Counted from the first letter of the stretch, positions 24,639 through 36,304 are shown. The stretch: DNA of 64,000 nt from Actinospica sp035552695 (GCF_035552695.1 NZ_DASZKT010000279.1:1-64000); one strand, 5' to 3'. Notes: a model not told the origin generated them from the letters alone. Program-made: numbers and translations.

Positions 24639-24881
24639 CTCGGTTACGCGCGTGCCTGCCGCGTCGCCCACCACCCCTACGGTGCTTGTGCTCGCGCCAC
24701 GTCCCGCCCGAGAGGACCACGGCACGAGCGCGAGCTTCGGCGGCGACCGCAGGCCGCCGCCAGACAGCGAGCCGAGCGCAGACCGGGAGCCGCCTTATCG
24801 CCACAGCCGCGAAGCGACCACATTTCCCCCGGTGAGCCGCAAGCTTCCCGCCACCGCCGCCGTCACTCCGCGCCGCTTCCG

Positions 24882-26450
24882 TCACTCCTCGCCGGTTCGG
24901 CCCTGTCTCTCGGCCAGGCGGCGGATGGCGCCGAGGGGGATGTGCAGCCAGGTCGGGCGGTTGGCGGACTCGTAGACCGCCTCGTAGACGGCCTTGTCGA
25001 TCTCGTAGCACTTGAGCAGGGTGTCCTGCTCGCGCGGGTCGTGGCCGCTGATCGCGGCGTAGCCCTTGCAGAAGGAGCTGAAGTTGCGGTCGGCCCAGGC
25101 CTGCGCGGCTTCGGGGTCGCCGCCGAGGTGGTGGGCGGCGTAGTCGAAGGACCTGGCCATGCCGGCCACGTCCTTGATCGCCGGGTGCATCGCGCGGCGC
25201 TCCTCGAGGGAGCGGCTCGGCTCGCCCTCGAAGTCGAGCAGCACCCAGCCGTTCACGGTGCGCATCACCTGGCCGAGGTGGAAGTCGCCGTGCACGCGCT
25301 GGGTGGGGATGGGCTTGTCGATCCGGCCCAGCTCCTCCAGTATCCGGCTCAGGGCCGGCACATACGGCTCGAGCTCGCGCACCCGGGTCGCGGCGTGCCG
25401 CAGGTGGTTGATCATGCCCTGCGCCACGCGTTCCAGCTCCTCCGGCTCCATCCTTCCGGTCGGCAGCATGGTGGCGAGGTCGTGGTGCACGCGCGCGGTG
25501 GCCTTGCCGAGGCGGCGGGCCTCCGGGCCGAAGTCGCCGCCGGCCGCCTTCGGGCTGGTGCCGGACGGCTGGGCGTAGAGGTCGCGCACGCTCGTCTGGG
25601 CCAGCAGCCAGCCGTCCGTGGCGGTGGGCAGGAACTCGGCGACCATGGCGACGGTGATCGGCTCGGAACCGCCGTAGTCCCCGTAGCCGCCCGAGCCGCG
25701 CTCGAAGCTCGGCCGGCCGTTCTCGTCCCGGCCCTCGTCCGTGTCCGGGGCGTCGTCGGCGGCGCCGCGGGGCGACGGGCCGGGGCGGGTGACCTCCAGG
25801 GCGTCGAGGTCCAGCGCCAGGTCGATCCAGCCGACCGGCTGCGGGATGTTGCGGCTGCCGGAGTCCGACAGGGCCAGCGAGAGCTCAAGGTCCGGATTCA
25901 CCCCGGATACCGCGCGGCGCAGGAACTTCGCGATCAGCTTGTCCCCGTAGATCACCGAGGTGTTCGACTGTTCACCCGTGAGCACCAGGGACCTGAGACT
26001 GTCGTCGACGCGCCGTCCTGGCAGCAGGTGGAAGCGCAGCGGGCCGAGCACGTCGCCGGCCGCGAGCCGCTCCAGCAGCCAGCCCGCGAGCTCCGGGTCG
26101 TGCAGCGCGTCGTAGCAGTGCCACTGGGCCCCGTGATCGTCCGCCACGGAGCCGAGTTCGGCGTGCGCGAGCCGCTCGGGCAGCTCGCGCCGGGCCCCCA
26201 GGAACAACTGGTAGCGCTCCGGATCCCGCCCGTCGGGGCGCACCTCCACCACGACCATCGCCAGACCCGGGTCGCGGTCGAGCAGCAGGTCCAGTCGCGC
26301 CAATACCTTGACCCCGGTCTCGGCGTCGATGCGCGCGCCCTTGCCCCCGTACCAGCGTTGCCGGGGCAGCCAGTCGACCAGCAGCCTGGCCAGCCTGGCA
26401 TCGAGCCCGTTCGCAGGTGCGAGGTGGACGTGGTCGACGATCGAGGTCAT
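24882..26450 (-). CDS. mak: Maltokinase
   Basis: A 522-aa enzyme of the aminoglycoside-phosphotransferase fold that uses ATP to make maltose 1-phosphate, the GlgE substrate. The N-terminal cap (QRWYGGKGAR, 31-40), Lys175 in KLIAKFLRR, the Brenner motif QRVHGDFHLGQVM (Asp389) and the Mg-binding VLLDFEGEPSR (Asp406) are visible. Between strands there is a disordered Gly/Asp-rich insertion (221-264, for example DAPDTDEGRDENG) not expected in mycobacterial Mak. ATG 26450 is chosen, the conserved MTSIVDH start. It is the last gene of the glgE-treS-mak run. Confidence 0.9.
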   Translation of the reverse strand: MTSIVDHVHLAPANGLDARLARLLVDWLPRQRWYGGKGARIDAETGVKVLARLDLLLDRDPGLAMVVVEVRPDGRDPERYQLFLGARRELPERLAHAELGSVADDHGAQWHCYDALHDPELAGWLLERLAAGDVLGPLRFHLLPGRRVDDSLRSLVLTGEQSNTSVIYGDKLIAKFLRRAVSGVNPDLELSLALSDSGSRNIPQPVGWIDLALDLDALEVTRPGPSPRGAADDAPDTDEGRDENGRPSFERGSGGYGDYGGSEPITVAMVAEFLPTATDGWLLAQTSVRDLYAQPSGTSPKAAGGDFGPEARRLGKATARVHHDLATMLPTGRMEPEELERVAQGMINHLRHAATRVRELEPYVPALSRILEELGRIDKPIPTQRVHGDFHLGQVMRTVNGWVLLDFEGEPSRSLEERRAMHPAIKDVAGMARSFDYAAHHLGGDPEAAQAWADRNFSSFCKGYAAISGHDPREQDTLLKCYEIDKAVYEAVYESANRPTWLHIPLGAIRRLAERQGRTGEE

Positions 26451-26532
26451 GGTCAGCGACTCCCTTTCTGCCCAAGGGGGCGCGTGCACCGACGCCGGAT
26501 GCTCCGGAGCCGTTTACGTCTCCTATTACCCG

Positions 26533-28245
<1,713 letters not shown>

Positions 28246-28315
28246 GGTCACTCCTTGGCTTCAGGAGGAGCACTCTGCGGTGCCAGGTGGATGAGCACCC
28301 CCACCGCTGCCCGAG

Positions 28316-30313
28316 TCAACGCCGGAGGGTCAGCAGGTGTGCGGGGTTCTCGTGAGGGTCGAGGCGGATGTAGTTTTCCCGTCCCCAGTGGAACACGCCG
28401 CCGCCTAGCTCGTCGTGCACGACGAAGCGGTCCGTCCAACCGAGGCCGAGTGCGGGAAGGTCGAGATGGACCGTGGCCTCCCGCGTGGTGTGCGGATCGA
28501 GGTTGACGACGATGATCACCGTGTCGCCCTCCTGGTCCCGCTTGGAGAAGCACAGCACAGCATCGTTGTCCGTGTGATGGAAATGCAGATTCCGCAACCC
28601 TTGTAGGGCACGATGGTTACGTCGGAGGGTGTTGAGCCTGGTGAGCAGAGGAGCCAAGGACCTACCTTCGGCCTCCGCCGCGGCCCAGTCACGAGGTCTC
28701 AGCTGGTACTTCTCCGAGTCCAGGTACTCCTCGCTGCCCGGGGCCGCGGGCAGGTTCTCGCACAGCTCGTATCCAGAGTAGACCCCCCACGTCGGTGCGA
28801 GCGTCGCGGCGAGGATAGCGCGGATCTCGAAGGCCGGACGACCGCCCTGCTGGAGGTACACGGGCAGGATGTCCGGGGTGTTCACGAAGAAGTTCGGGCG
28901 CAGCAACGGCGCGCTCCGCGTGGACAGTTCCCGCAGGTAGTCCTCGAGTTCGTCCTTGGTGTTGCGCCAGGTGAAGTACGTGTACGACTGGTGGAAGCCG
29001 ATCGCCGCGAGGGTGTGCATCATCGCCGGACGGGTGAAGGCCTCGGCGAGGAAGAGCACGTCCGGGTCGCTCGCGTGGATCCGCTCGAGCAGCACCTCCC
29101 AGAACGCGACCGGCTTGGTGTGCGGGTTGTCCACCCGGAAGATCCGCACGCCGTGCTCCATCCAGAAGCGCAGCACCCGCTCGCACTCGTCGATCAGGCC
29201 GGGCAGGTCCGCGTCGAAGTAGACCGGGTAGATGTCCTGATACTTCTTCGGCGGGTTCTCGGCGTACGCGATGGTGCCGTCCGAGCGGTGCCTGAACCAC
29301 TTCGGGTGCTTCTCCACCCACGGGTGGTCCGGCGAGCACTGCAGCGCGAAGTCGAGGGCGACCTCCAGGCCGAGCCCGGTGGCGCGCTCGACGAAGTAGT
29401 CGAAGTCCTTGATGGTGCCGAGCTCCGGGTTGACGGCGTCGTGGCCGCCCTCCGGGGAGCCGATGGCCCAGGGCGATCCCGGGTCGAACTCGCCGGCCAC
29501 CAGCGAGTTGCCCGCGCCCTTGCGGAAGGTCGTGCCGATCGGGTGGACCGGCGGCAGGTAGACCACGTCGAAGCCCATGGCGGCGATCCCGGGCAGCCGC
29601 TCGGCCGCGCTGCGGAAGGTGCCGGAGCGGGGCGGACGCAGGCCCAGCGGGTCGATCCGGGCGCCCTCGGAGCGCGGGAAGAACTCGTACCAGGACCCGT
29701 ACAGCGCCCGCTCCCGGTCCACCCGCAGCGGCAGCGGCTCGCTCGCGGTGACGTGCTCGCGCAGCGGACGGACGGACAACGCCTCGTGCACCGCCGGGCT
29801 GTCGGCCAGCGCCAGCCGGGCCTCAGGGCTCGCATTCTCGTCGCGCAGCTGCGCGGCGGTCTCCAGGAGCAGGTCCCGGCCGGGGTATTCGACCTCTTGC
29901 TCGGGTGTGACCGGAATCACAGTTTCGGCCGTCGCCGCCCGCTCGAGCAGGGTCGCGCCGTCGGCGAAGACGACCTCGATGTCCTGCCCGGCCGGGATCT
30001 TGGCGCGGGCGACGTGGTACCAGGTGGCCACCGGGTCGTCCCAGGCCTCCACGTGGAAGGTCCACTCCCCCGGCCGGTCCGCCTGCACCCAGGCCTCGTA
30101 CCGGTCGGTCCCCGGCGCCCCCTCGTGCATCCGGTGCCAGCCGTCCGGTCTCCCCTCCGGATCGGTGAGCACGACGTTCGCGGCCACGGCGTCGTGGCCC
30201 TCGCGGAAGACGGTGGCTGAGACGGGGAAGCGCTCGCGGGGAACGGCCTTGGCCGGGCGGGCGCCGTCGAGGACTCGAGGCTGGACATCGAGTAGCGGGA
30301 TGCGTCCGATCAC
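28316..30313 (-). CDS. glgE: Alpha-1,4-glucan:maltose-1-phosphate maltosyltransferase GlgE
   Basis: A 665-aa GH13_3 enzyme extending alpha-1,4-glucan from maltose 1-phosphate. The N-terminal immunoglobulin-like domain (1-110) is followed by an insert region and the TIM barrel. The catalytic nucleophile Asp395 is in FRVDNPHTKPV and the acid/base Glu424 in LFLAEAFTRPA, one residue beyond the D394/E423 numbering known from Streptomyces GlgE. The C-terminal beta domain ends VFHWGRENYIRLDP. The GTG start has no obvious Shine-Dalgarno. It is divergent from glgP and 70 bp ahead of treS. Confidence 0.96.
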   Translation of the reverse strand: MIGRIPLLDVQPRVLDGARPAKAVPRERFPVSATVFREGHDAVAANVVLTDPEGRPDGWHRMHEGAPGTDRYEAWVQADRPGEWTFHVEAWDDPVATWYHVARAKIPAGQDIEVVFADGATLLERAATAETVIPVTPEQEVEYPGRDLLLETAAQLRDENASPEARLALADSPAVHEALSVRPLREHVTASEPLPLRVDRERALYGSWYEFFPRSEGARIDPLGLRPPRSGTFRSAAERLPGIAAMGFDVVYLPPVHPIGTTFRKGAGNSLVAGEFDPGSPWAIGSPEGGHDAVNPELGTIKDFDYFVERATGLGLEVALDFALQCSPDHPWVEKHPKWFRHRSDGTIAYAENPPKKYQDIYPVYFDADLPGLIDECERVLRFWMEHGVRIFRVDNPHTKPVAFWEVLLERIHASDPDVLFLAEAFTRPAMMHTLAAIGFHQSYTYFTWRNTKDELEDYLRELSTRSAPLLRPNFFVNTPDILPVYLQQGGRPAFEIRAILAATLAPTWGVYSGYELCENLPAAPGSEEYLDSEKYQLRPRDWAAAEAEGRSLAPLLTRLNTLRRNHRALQGLRNLHFHHTDNDAVLCFSKRDQEGDTVIIVVNLDPHTTREATVHLDLPALGLGWTDRFVVHDELGGGVFHWGRENYIRLDPHENPAHLLTLRR

Positions 30314-30468
30314 ACTTTAAGTTCTATCCGAATCCGGCCGACCGTACTACCGCAGGGGGCCGAACGTCTGGTGTCTTCGTCACATGTGGACGCGGCCGGC
30401 ACCGAATGGCTCTCGCATGTTGGCGGTCGCTGTACGTGCGGGCGGCGCTGCGGCTAGGCTCGATCAGC

Positions 30469-33051
30469 ATGAAGGCGATCCGGCGCCTGACGGTGCGCAC
30501 AGTCCTGCCCGAACCCCTCTCCGCGCTGACCGGACTGGCGATGAACCTTCGCTGGTCCTGGCACGAGCCGACGAGGGCGCTGTTCGAGGCGATCGATCCA
30601 GAGCAGTGGGATCGGGCCCATCACGACCCCGTCCGGCTCCTCGGCTCGGTGGGCACCGAGCGCTTCGCGCAACTGGCCGCGGACGGGCACTTCACCGCCC
30701 GGGTCGCGGCGGCCGCGGAGGACCTGCGCGACTACCTGACCAAGCCCAAGTGGTATCAGACCCTTGACGACCCGCCGCACGCGATCGCGTACTTCTCCCC
30801 GGAGTACGGCCTCACCGCTGTGCTGCCGCAGTACTCCGGCGGACTCGGCATCCTGGCCGGCGACCACCTGAAGGCCGCGTCCGACCTGGGCGTTCCGGTG
30901 ATCGGGGTGGGCCTGCTGTACAAGCGCGGCTACTTCCGCCAGTCGCTGTCCAGGGACGGCTGGCAGTTGGAGACCTATCCGCTGCTGGATCCGGACAACC
31001 TGCCGCTGACCAAGCTGCGGGACGCCGAGGGCGCGGCCGTACGGGTGACCATCGGCCTGCCCTCGCTGCGCGAACTGGTCGCCCAGGTCTGGCTGGCCAA
31101 GGTCGGCCGGGTGCCGCTGCTGCTGCTGGACACGGACATCGAGGAGAACGCGGACGGCGGCCGCGACGTGACCGACCGACTCTACGGCGGCTCCCCCGAG
31201 CACCGGCTGCACCAGGAGATGCTGCTGGGCATCGGCGGCATCCGGGCGGTCCGCGCGTACTGCGCGATCACCGGCACGCCGGAGCCCGAGGTCTTCCACA
31301 CCAACGAGGGGCACGCCGGGTTCCTCGGCGTGGAGCGGATCCGCGAGCTGGTCGAGGACCGCTCGCTGGACTTCGACGAGGCGCTGGCCGCGGTGCGCGC
31401 CGGAACGCTGTTCACCACGCACACCCCGGTGCCCGCGGGCATCGACCGCTTCGCGAAGGACCTGATCGCCGAGCACTTCGGCGGCGAGAACGGCAACCCG
31501 GGCGTGCCGGTGCAGCGGGTGCTGGCGCTCGGCGCCGAGACCTTCCCCGGCGGCGACCCCGGCTGCTTCAACATGGCGGTGATGGGCCTGCGGCTCGCGC
31601 AGCGGGCCAACGGCGTGTCCGTGCTGCACGGCGAGGTCTCCCGGGGCATGTTCGGCGGGCTGTGGCCGGGCTTCGACGAGCCGGAGGTGCCGATCACCTC
31701 GATCACCAACGGCGTGCACGCGATGACCTGGGTGCATCCGCTGGTCACCGAGCTGATCGAGCGCGAACTCGGCCCGGAGGCGATGAAGGCGCCGTTCGAG
31801 GCGGTCGGCCGGATCCCGGACAAGACGATCTGGGAGATCCGCAACCGGCTGCGCGCCGAACTGGTCGGCGAGGCCCGGCGCCGGGTGTACGAGTCCTGGC
31901 TCTCCCGTGGCGCCTCGGCCGCCGAACTGGGCTGGACCGGCTCGCTGCTCGACCCGAACGCGCTGACCATCGGCTTCGCCCGGCGGGTGCCCTCGTACAA
32001 GCGGCTGACGCTGATGCTGCGCGACCGGGAGCGGCTGATCCGGCTGCTGACCGACCCGGACCGGCCGGTACAGCTGGTCATCGCGGGCAAGGCGCACCCG
32101 GCGGACGACGGCGGCAAGCGGCTCGTGCAGGAACTGGTCCGCTTCGCGGACGACGCGCGGGTGCGCCACCGCATCGCCTTCCTGCCGAACTACGACATGG
32201 CCATGGCGCAGACCCTGCTGCCCGGCTGCGACGTGTGGCTGAACAACCCGCTGCGCCCGCTGGAGGCCTGCGGCACCTCGGGCATGAAGTCGGCGCTGAA
32301 CGGCGGTCTCAACCTGTCGATCAAGGACGGCTGGTGGGACGAGTGGTACGACGGCGAGAACGGCTGGGCGATCCCGACCGCGGACGGCGTGGAGGACCCG
32401 GACCGGCGTGACGAGCTGGAGGCGTCGGCGCTCTACGACCTGATCGAGCACTCGGTGGCCCGCCGCTTCTACGACCGGGACGCGGCCGGACTGCCGACCC
32501 GCTGGATCGAGATGGTGCGGCACACGCTGACCAGCCTCGGCCCGAAGGTGCTGGCCGGCCGGATGGTGCAGGACTACGTGCAGCGGCTCTACGAGCCCGC
32601 CGCGCGCTCCAGCCGGGCCGCGGCGGCCGAGGACTACGCCGGCTCGCGGGAGCTCGCCGCCTGGACGACCAGGGTGCGCCGGATGTGGCCGCACGTGGCG
32701 ATCGAGCACGTGGACGCCGAGCCGGACGACGCTGGCGAGGGCGGCCGCCGGCCGAGGCTCGGCGGCGGGCTGCGGATCAGGGCGCTGGTGCAGATCGGCG
32801 AGCTGGCCCCGGACGAGGTGCAGGTGCAGGCCGTGTTCGGCCGGGTGGACGAGGACGACCAGCTGCGCTCGTCCTCGATCGCGCAGCTCACCCACCTGGG
32901 CGTGGACGAGATCGGCCGGAACCGCTACGAGGGCGTGATCGACCTCGAGCAGTCCGGGCCGTTCGGCTACACGGTCCGGGCCGTGCCGCAGCACCGGCTG
33001 CTCTCCTCCCCCGCGGAGATGGGCCTGGCGGCGCTGCCGTACTCGGGCTGA
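30469..33051 (+). CDS. glgP: Alpha-glucan (glycogen/maltodextrin) phosphorylase, GT35
   Basis: An 860-aa enzyme releasing glucose 1-phosphate from alpha-1,4-glucan. An N-terminal helical cap (MNLRWSWHEPTRALFEAID) precedes the two GT-B domains. The active-site blocks are HTNEGHAGFL, THTPVPAGIDRF, ITNGVHAMTWVHP, and the PLP-binding region ACGTSGMKSALNGGLNLS with the Schiff-base Lys. The length fits the actinobacterial short phosphorylase group. The start ATG 30469 (MKAIRRLTVRT) is chosen over a 21-codon upstream extension. It opposes glgE and completes the trehalose/maltose-1-phosphate cycle by degrading the product glucan. Confidence 0.93.
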   Translation: MKAIRRLTVRTVLPEPLSALTGLAMNLRWSWHEPTRALFEAIDPEQWDRAHHDPVRLLGSVGTERFAQLAADGHFTARVAAAAEDLRDYLTKPKWYQTLDDPPHAIAYFSPEYGLTAVLPQYSGGLGILAGDHLKAASDLGVPVIGVGLLYKRGYFRQSLSRDGWQLETYPLLDPDNLPLTKLRDAEGAAVRVTIGLPSLRELVAQVWLAKVGRVPLLLLDTDIEENADGGRDVTDRLYGGSPEHRLHQEMLLGIGGIRAVRAYCAITGTPEPEVFHTNEGHAGFLGVERIRELVEDRSLDFDEALAAVRAGTLFTTHTPVPAGIDRFAKDLIAEHFGGENGNPGVPVQRVLALGAETFPGGDPGCFNMAVMGLRLAQRANGVSVLHGEVSRGMFGGLWPGFDEPEVPITSITNGVHAMTWVHPLVTELIERELGPEAMKAPFEAVGRIPDKTIWEIRNRLRAELVGEARRRVYESWLSRGASAAELGWTGSLLDPNALTIGFARRVPSYKRLTLMLRDRERLIRLLTDPDRPVQLVIAGKAHPADDGGKRLVQELVRFADDARVRHRIAFLPNYDMAMAQTLLPGCDVWLNNPLRPLEACGTSGMKSALNGGLNLSIKDGWWDEWYDGENGWAIPTADGVEDPDRRDELEASALYDLIEHSVARRFYDRDAAGLPTRWIEMVRHTLTSLGPKVLAGRMVQDYVQRLYEPAARSSRAAAAEDYAGSRELAAWTTRVRRMWPHVAIEHVDAEPDDAGEGGRRPRLGGGLRIRALVQIGELAPDEVQVQAVFGRVDEDDQLRSSSIAQLTHLGVDEIGRNRYEGVIDLEQSGPFGYTVRAVPQHRLLSSPAEMGLAALPYSG

Positions 33052-33107
33052 TTCGGTCGGGCTCTCGATCGGAACCGAGGCGAGCTGAGCCGCCGTCAGT
33101 CGCTCGG

Positions 33108-34181
33108 TCAGTTGGCTATCCCCAGGGTGAACCAGACGGTCTTGCCCTGGGGGTGGCTGCGCACTCCCCAGTCCGTCGAGAGCTCGTCCACCAGGTGCAG
33201 GCCGCGGCCGCCCTCGTCGCCGACCTGGACGTTGCGCAGCCGCGGCACCGTCGGGTTGCCGTCGGAGACCTCGATCATGACGTTCGCGGAGTCGCGGGTC
33301 ATCCGCAGCCCGAAGGGCGCGATGCCGTATCGCAGCGCGTTCGTCACCAGCTCACTGACCAGCAGTTCGACCACGTCGGCGAGTCCTTGCAGACCCCAGG
33401 CGAGCAGCCGGTCCCGGATCAGGTCTCTGGCTTGGGCCACGGCGGTGGGCCGGGCGGTGAGGGTCCACGCGGCGGCATCGGCCTCCGGCAGCCGGCCCAG
33501 CTTGGCGAGCACGAGGGTGGCGTCGCCGGTGTGCTCGCCGTTCCCGAGCATCGTGTGGCTGATGTGCTCGCAGGTCTGGTCCAACTGCTCGTCGGGAACG
33601 TCCTCGGCCTTGTCGAGCAGCCGTCCGAGTTCGGCGATCGCGCCGTCGGCGTCCTCGCCGAGCGCGTGTCCGAGCAGCCCGTCGGTGTAGAGCGCGAGCA
33701 GCGAGCCCGGCGGGATCGTGCACTGCCGCTCCTCGAACTCGCCGCCGCCGACACCGAGTGGCGGGCCGATCGGCAGCGCGACGCGGTACGCCGGGTCGTA
33801 GGGCGTGCGCAGCAGCGGCGGCAGGTGTCCGGCGGAGGCGAACACCGCGGTGCCGTCGGACAGGTCGCAGCTGACGTACACACAGGTGCTGGTGTATTCG
33901 TCCCCGAGGGATGCGGCGAGCACGTCGAGCCGATGCAGCACCTGCGCCGGGCTGAGATCCATCTGGGTCAGCACTCTCGTCGCACTGCGGAACTGGTCGG
34001 CCACCGAGGGTGGCGTGGGCAGGTCCCCGCCGAGCACGTCGCCCACCACGAGCACCAGCCGATTGCCGGGCAGACCCAGCGAATCCGCCCAGTCGCCGCC
34101 TTTCGCCCCGGTCAGGCCGGTGCGGCGCCGGTACGCGACGCGCACTCCGGCCACCTCGGGTGCCGAGGAGGTGCTGGGCAT
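33108..34181 (-). CDS. SpoIIE-type PP2C phosphatase fused to a HATPase (anti-sigma kinase-like) domain
   Basis: A 357-aa regulator. The N-terminal PP2C/SpoIIE domain (to about 230) has GGDWADSLGL, LVLVVGDVLGGDLP and GSLLALYTDGLLGHALGEDADGA. The C-terminal RsbW-like ATPase domain (about 235-357) has the N box ELLVSELVTNALRYG, the G1 box MIEVSDGNPTVPRL and the G2 box GGRGLHLVDEL. Such fusions reset anti-sigma/anti-anti-sigma switches in actinomycetes. The last metal site, usually DDxTL, reads GDATLVLAKL, and GDVxGHG reads GDVLGGD, so phosphatase strength is uncertain. Confidence 0.85.
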   Translation of the reverse strand: MPSTSSAPEVAGVRVAYRRRTGLTGAKGGDWADSLGLPGNRLVLVVGDVLGGDLPTPPSVADQFRSATRVLTQMDLSPAQVLHRLDVLAASLGDEYTSTCVYVSCDLSDGTAVFASAGHLPPLLRTPYDPAYRVALPIGPPLGVGGGEFEERQCTIPPGSLLALYTDGLLGHALGEDADGAIAELGRLLDKAEDVPDEQLDQTCEHISHTMLGNGEHTGDATLVLAKLGRLPEADAAAWTLTARPTAVAQARDLIRDRLLAWGLQGLADVVELLVSELVTNALRYGIAPFGLRMTRDSANVMIEVSDGNPTVPRLRNVQVGDEGGRGLHLVDELSTDWGVRSHPQGKTVWFTLGIAN

Positions 34182-34268
34182 AGGAGCGGATCCTGGGGTC
34201 GTTCGGGACGAGCCTTACACCCTCCTCATCCCCCGAGACAACCCGTTTAATAGGACTTTCGACGTGTT

Positions 34269-34718
34269 TTACGCCACCCGGGTCCCGGGGACCACTTCAG
34301 CGTCGAGCGCATCGAGGATCACGTAGTCTCCCTCGAGCCAGGGCACCTCGCGCACCTCGGGCGTTCCGGCCGTGAACCAGCGCACCTCGTCGTGGCTCTC
34401 GATCGGCGCGGGTTCGCCGGAGAGCAGTTCGGCCCGGTACGTGCGCACCAGGTAGCGGCCGTTCGGCGAGAGGTACTCGGGGCCGACCGGTTCGCCCACC
34501 GCGATCTCCACCCCGAGCTCCTCGAGGCACTCCCGGATCAGCGCGGCCACGTCGTCCTCACCCGGCTCGACCTTGCCGCCGGGGAACTCCCACAGCCCCT
34601 TGAACGACTCCGGCTCGGTGCGGCGGGCGCCGAGGAAGCGTCCGTCGCGCTCGATCACGGCGGCGACGACGGGGATGAGCGGTTCACGCGGCGACTGCGG
34701 CTCGGTCATGAGCTCCAT
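34269..34718 (-). CDS. NUDIX hydrolase (MutT/8-oxo-dGTP diphosphatase-like)
   Basis: A 149-aa enzyme with the full Nudix box GKVEPGEDDVAALIRECLEELG and the preceding GLWEFPGG that is typical of the MutT/CTP-pyrophosphohydrolase group. These clean the nucleotide pool or hydrolyse 5-methyl-CTP-like nucleotides. ATG 34718 has GGAG 9 nt upstream; ATG 34709, 3 codons later, has poorer spacing. The same frame continues far upstream against the decarboxylase gene but without a start that makes sense, so only this portion is real. Confidence 0.88.
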   Translation of the reverse strand: MELMTEPQSPREPLIPVVAAVIERDGRFLGARRTEPESFKGLWEFPGGKVEPGEDDVAALIRECLEELGVEIAVGEPVGPEYLSPNGRYLVRTYRAELLSGEPAPIESHDEVRWFTAGTPEVREVPWLEGDYVILDALDAEVVPGTRVA

Positions 34719-34796
34719 GGTGCCAGGCTCCGCGGCCGAACCGATTACAGCTCGCGAGTTGCGGCGGGGTTCATGAGGGCGGAGATACTGGGGTTC

Positions 34797-36155
34797 ATGC
34801 CCAGCATGCACGCTTACGACGCCGAACTCGCCGACCTGATCTTCGACTACATGCGCGAGCGGCTCCAGCTCGACCCGGTCCCACTGGACCATCCGGGCCG
34901 CAAGGACAAGCTGGAATCGGTGCTGGCCGGGCTGATCGGCCCGGCCGGGCACGACCCGCGGCGGGTGCTGTCCGTGTACGACGACCACCTGTCCCAGGCG
35001 GTGATCTCCTGCGACAGCCCGCGGTTCCTGTCCTTCATCCCCGCCGCGCCGACGAAGGCCGCGCTGCTGTTCGACATGGTCGTCTCCTGCGCGTCGCTGC
35101 AGGGCATCTCCTGGCTGGAGGCCTCGGGCGCGATCGCCGCGGAGAACCAGGTGCTGCGACTGATCGCGGATATGGCCGGGATGGGCGCGGAGGCGGGCGG
35201 CTGCTTCGTCACCGGCGGCTCGGCCGGCAACCTCTCGGCGCTCGTCGTGGCCCGCGACACGGCCAGGACGCGGCTGGGCCTGGGCCCCTACGACCCGGTG
35301 CGGATCGCGGTGAGCGACCAGGCGCACTCGTCCATCGGCAACACGCTGCGGATCATCGGCGTGGAGCCTCTCGTGGTGCCGAGCGACGACCACCGGCTGA
35401 CCGGCGCGAACCTGCGCGCGACCCTGGCGGCGGACGACAGCGGCATCCCGGTGATCGGCGTCGTCGCCACCGCGGGCACCACCAACGCCGGCATCATCGA
35501 CGACCTCGAGGGCGTCGCCGAGATCGCCAAGGAGCGGGACCTCTGGTTCCACGTCGACGGCGCGTACGGCGGCGCCGGCCTGTTCGCGCCGAGCGTGCGC
35601 GCCCGATACGACGGCATCGAACACGCCGACTCGTTCGTGGTGGACCCGCACAAGTGGCTCTTCGCCCCCTTCGACTGCGCGGCGCTGGTGTATAAGAACC
35701 CGAAGCTCGCGAAGGCGGTGCACACCCAGGACGCGTCGTACCTCGACGTGATCCACATGGACACCCCGGACGAGTGGAACCCGACCGACTACGCGTACCA
35801 CCTGACCCGCCGGGCCCGCGGCCTTCCGCTCTGGTTCTCGCTGGCCGTGCACGGCACCGACGCCTACGCGCAGGCCATCGAGGCGGCGCTCACCCTGGCC
35901 CGCGAGTCCGCGCAGCTGATCCGCCGCCACCCGGAACTCGAGCTGATCCGCGAGCCCGAGCTGTCCTCGGTCCTGTTCCGCCGCAAGGGCTGGAGCGCCG
36001 AGGACTACCAGGCCTGGTCCGACCGCCTGCTCGCCGGCCAGATCGCCTTCGTCACCCCGACCGGCTGGGAGGGCGAGACGGTGGGCCGCTTCGCCTTCCT
36101 GCACCCGCACACCACGCTCGGCACCGTCGAGGAGATCCTGGCCACGATGGCGTGA
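34797..36155 (+). CDS. PLP-dependent decarboxylase (group II, aromatic-L-amino-acid/glutamate type)
   Basis: A 452-aa fold-type I PLP enzyme. The cofactor Lys is in SFVVDPHKWLFAPFD, the conserved His stacking on PLP is in VSDQAHSSIGNTLR, and the PLP phosphate cup is FVTGGSAGNLSALVVARD; GTTNAGIIDDLEG is also typical. It belongs to the pyridoxal-deC family with histidine, tyrosine, tryptophan and glutamate decarboxylases. The substrate cannot be decided by eye. Starts at 34773, 34797 and 34806 are all possible. 34797 is chosen because GGGG lies close upstream. Confidence 0.85.
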   Translation: MPSMHAYDAELADLIFDYMRERLQLDPVPLDHPGRKDKLESVLAGLIGPAGHDPRRVLSVYDDHLSQAVISCDSPRFLSFIPAAPTKAALLFDMVVSCASLQGISWLEASGAIAAENQVLRLIADMAGMGAEAGGCFVTGGSAGNLSALVVARDTARTRLGLGPYDPVRIAVSDQAHSSIGNTLRIIGVEPLVVPSDDHRLTGANLRATLAADDSGIPVIGVVATAGTTNAGIIDDLEGVAEIAKERDLWFHVDGAYGGAGLFAPSVRARYDGIEHADSFVVDPHKWLFAPFDCAALVYKNPKLAKAVHTQDASYLDVIHMDTPDEWNPTDYAYHLTRRARGLPLWFSLAVHGTDAYAQAIEAALTLARESAQLIRRHPELELIREPELSSVLFRRKGWSAEDYQAWSDRLLAGQIAFVTPTGWEGETVGRFAFLHPHTTLGTVEEILATMA

Positions 36156-36304
36156 GGAATCAGGACTCTGACTAGAGCGCGGCGCCGGAGTGTCCCGACG
36201 CGGGCAGCCACACAAGAATATTGATATGCCGGGCGGCGACTTGCGCGGCGTGCCCCGGTGTCGATTCAATGGGCCCCGAATCTTTGTCGTGGGTTGGGGA
36301 TCTC

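Noticed and set aside
34269..36269. 666-codon minus-strand frame opposite the PLP decarboxylase gene
   Set aside because: Only its last 149 codons match a real family (NUDIX). The rest is an antisense shadow of the decarboxylase gene, rich in Arg/Gly/Ala/Val.
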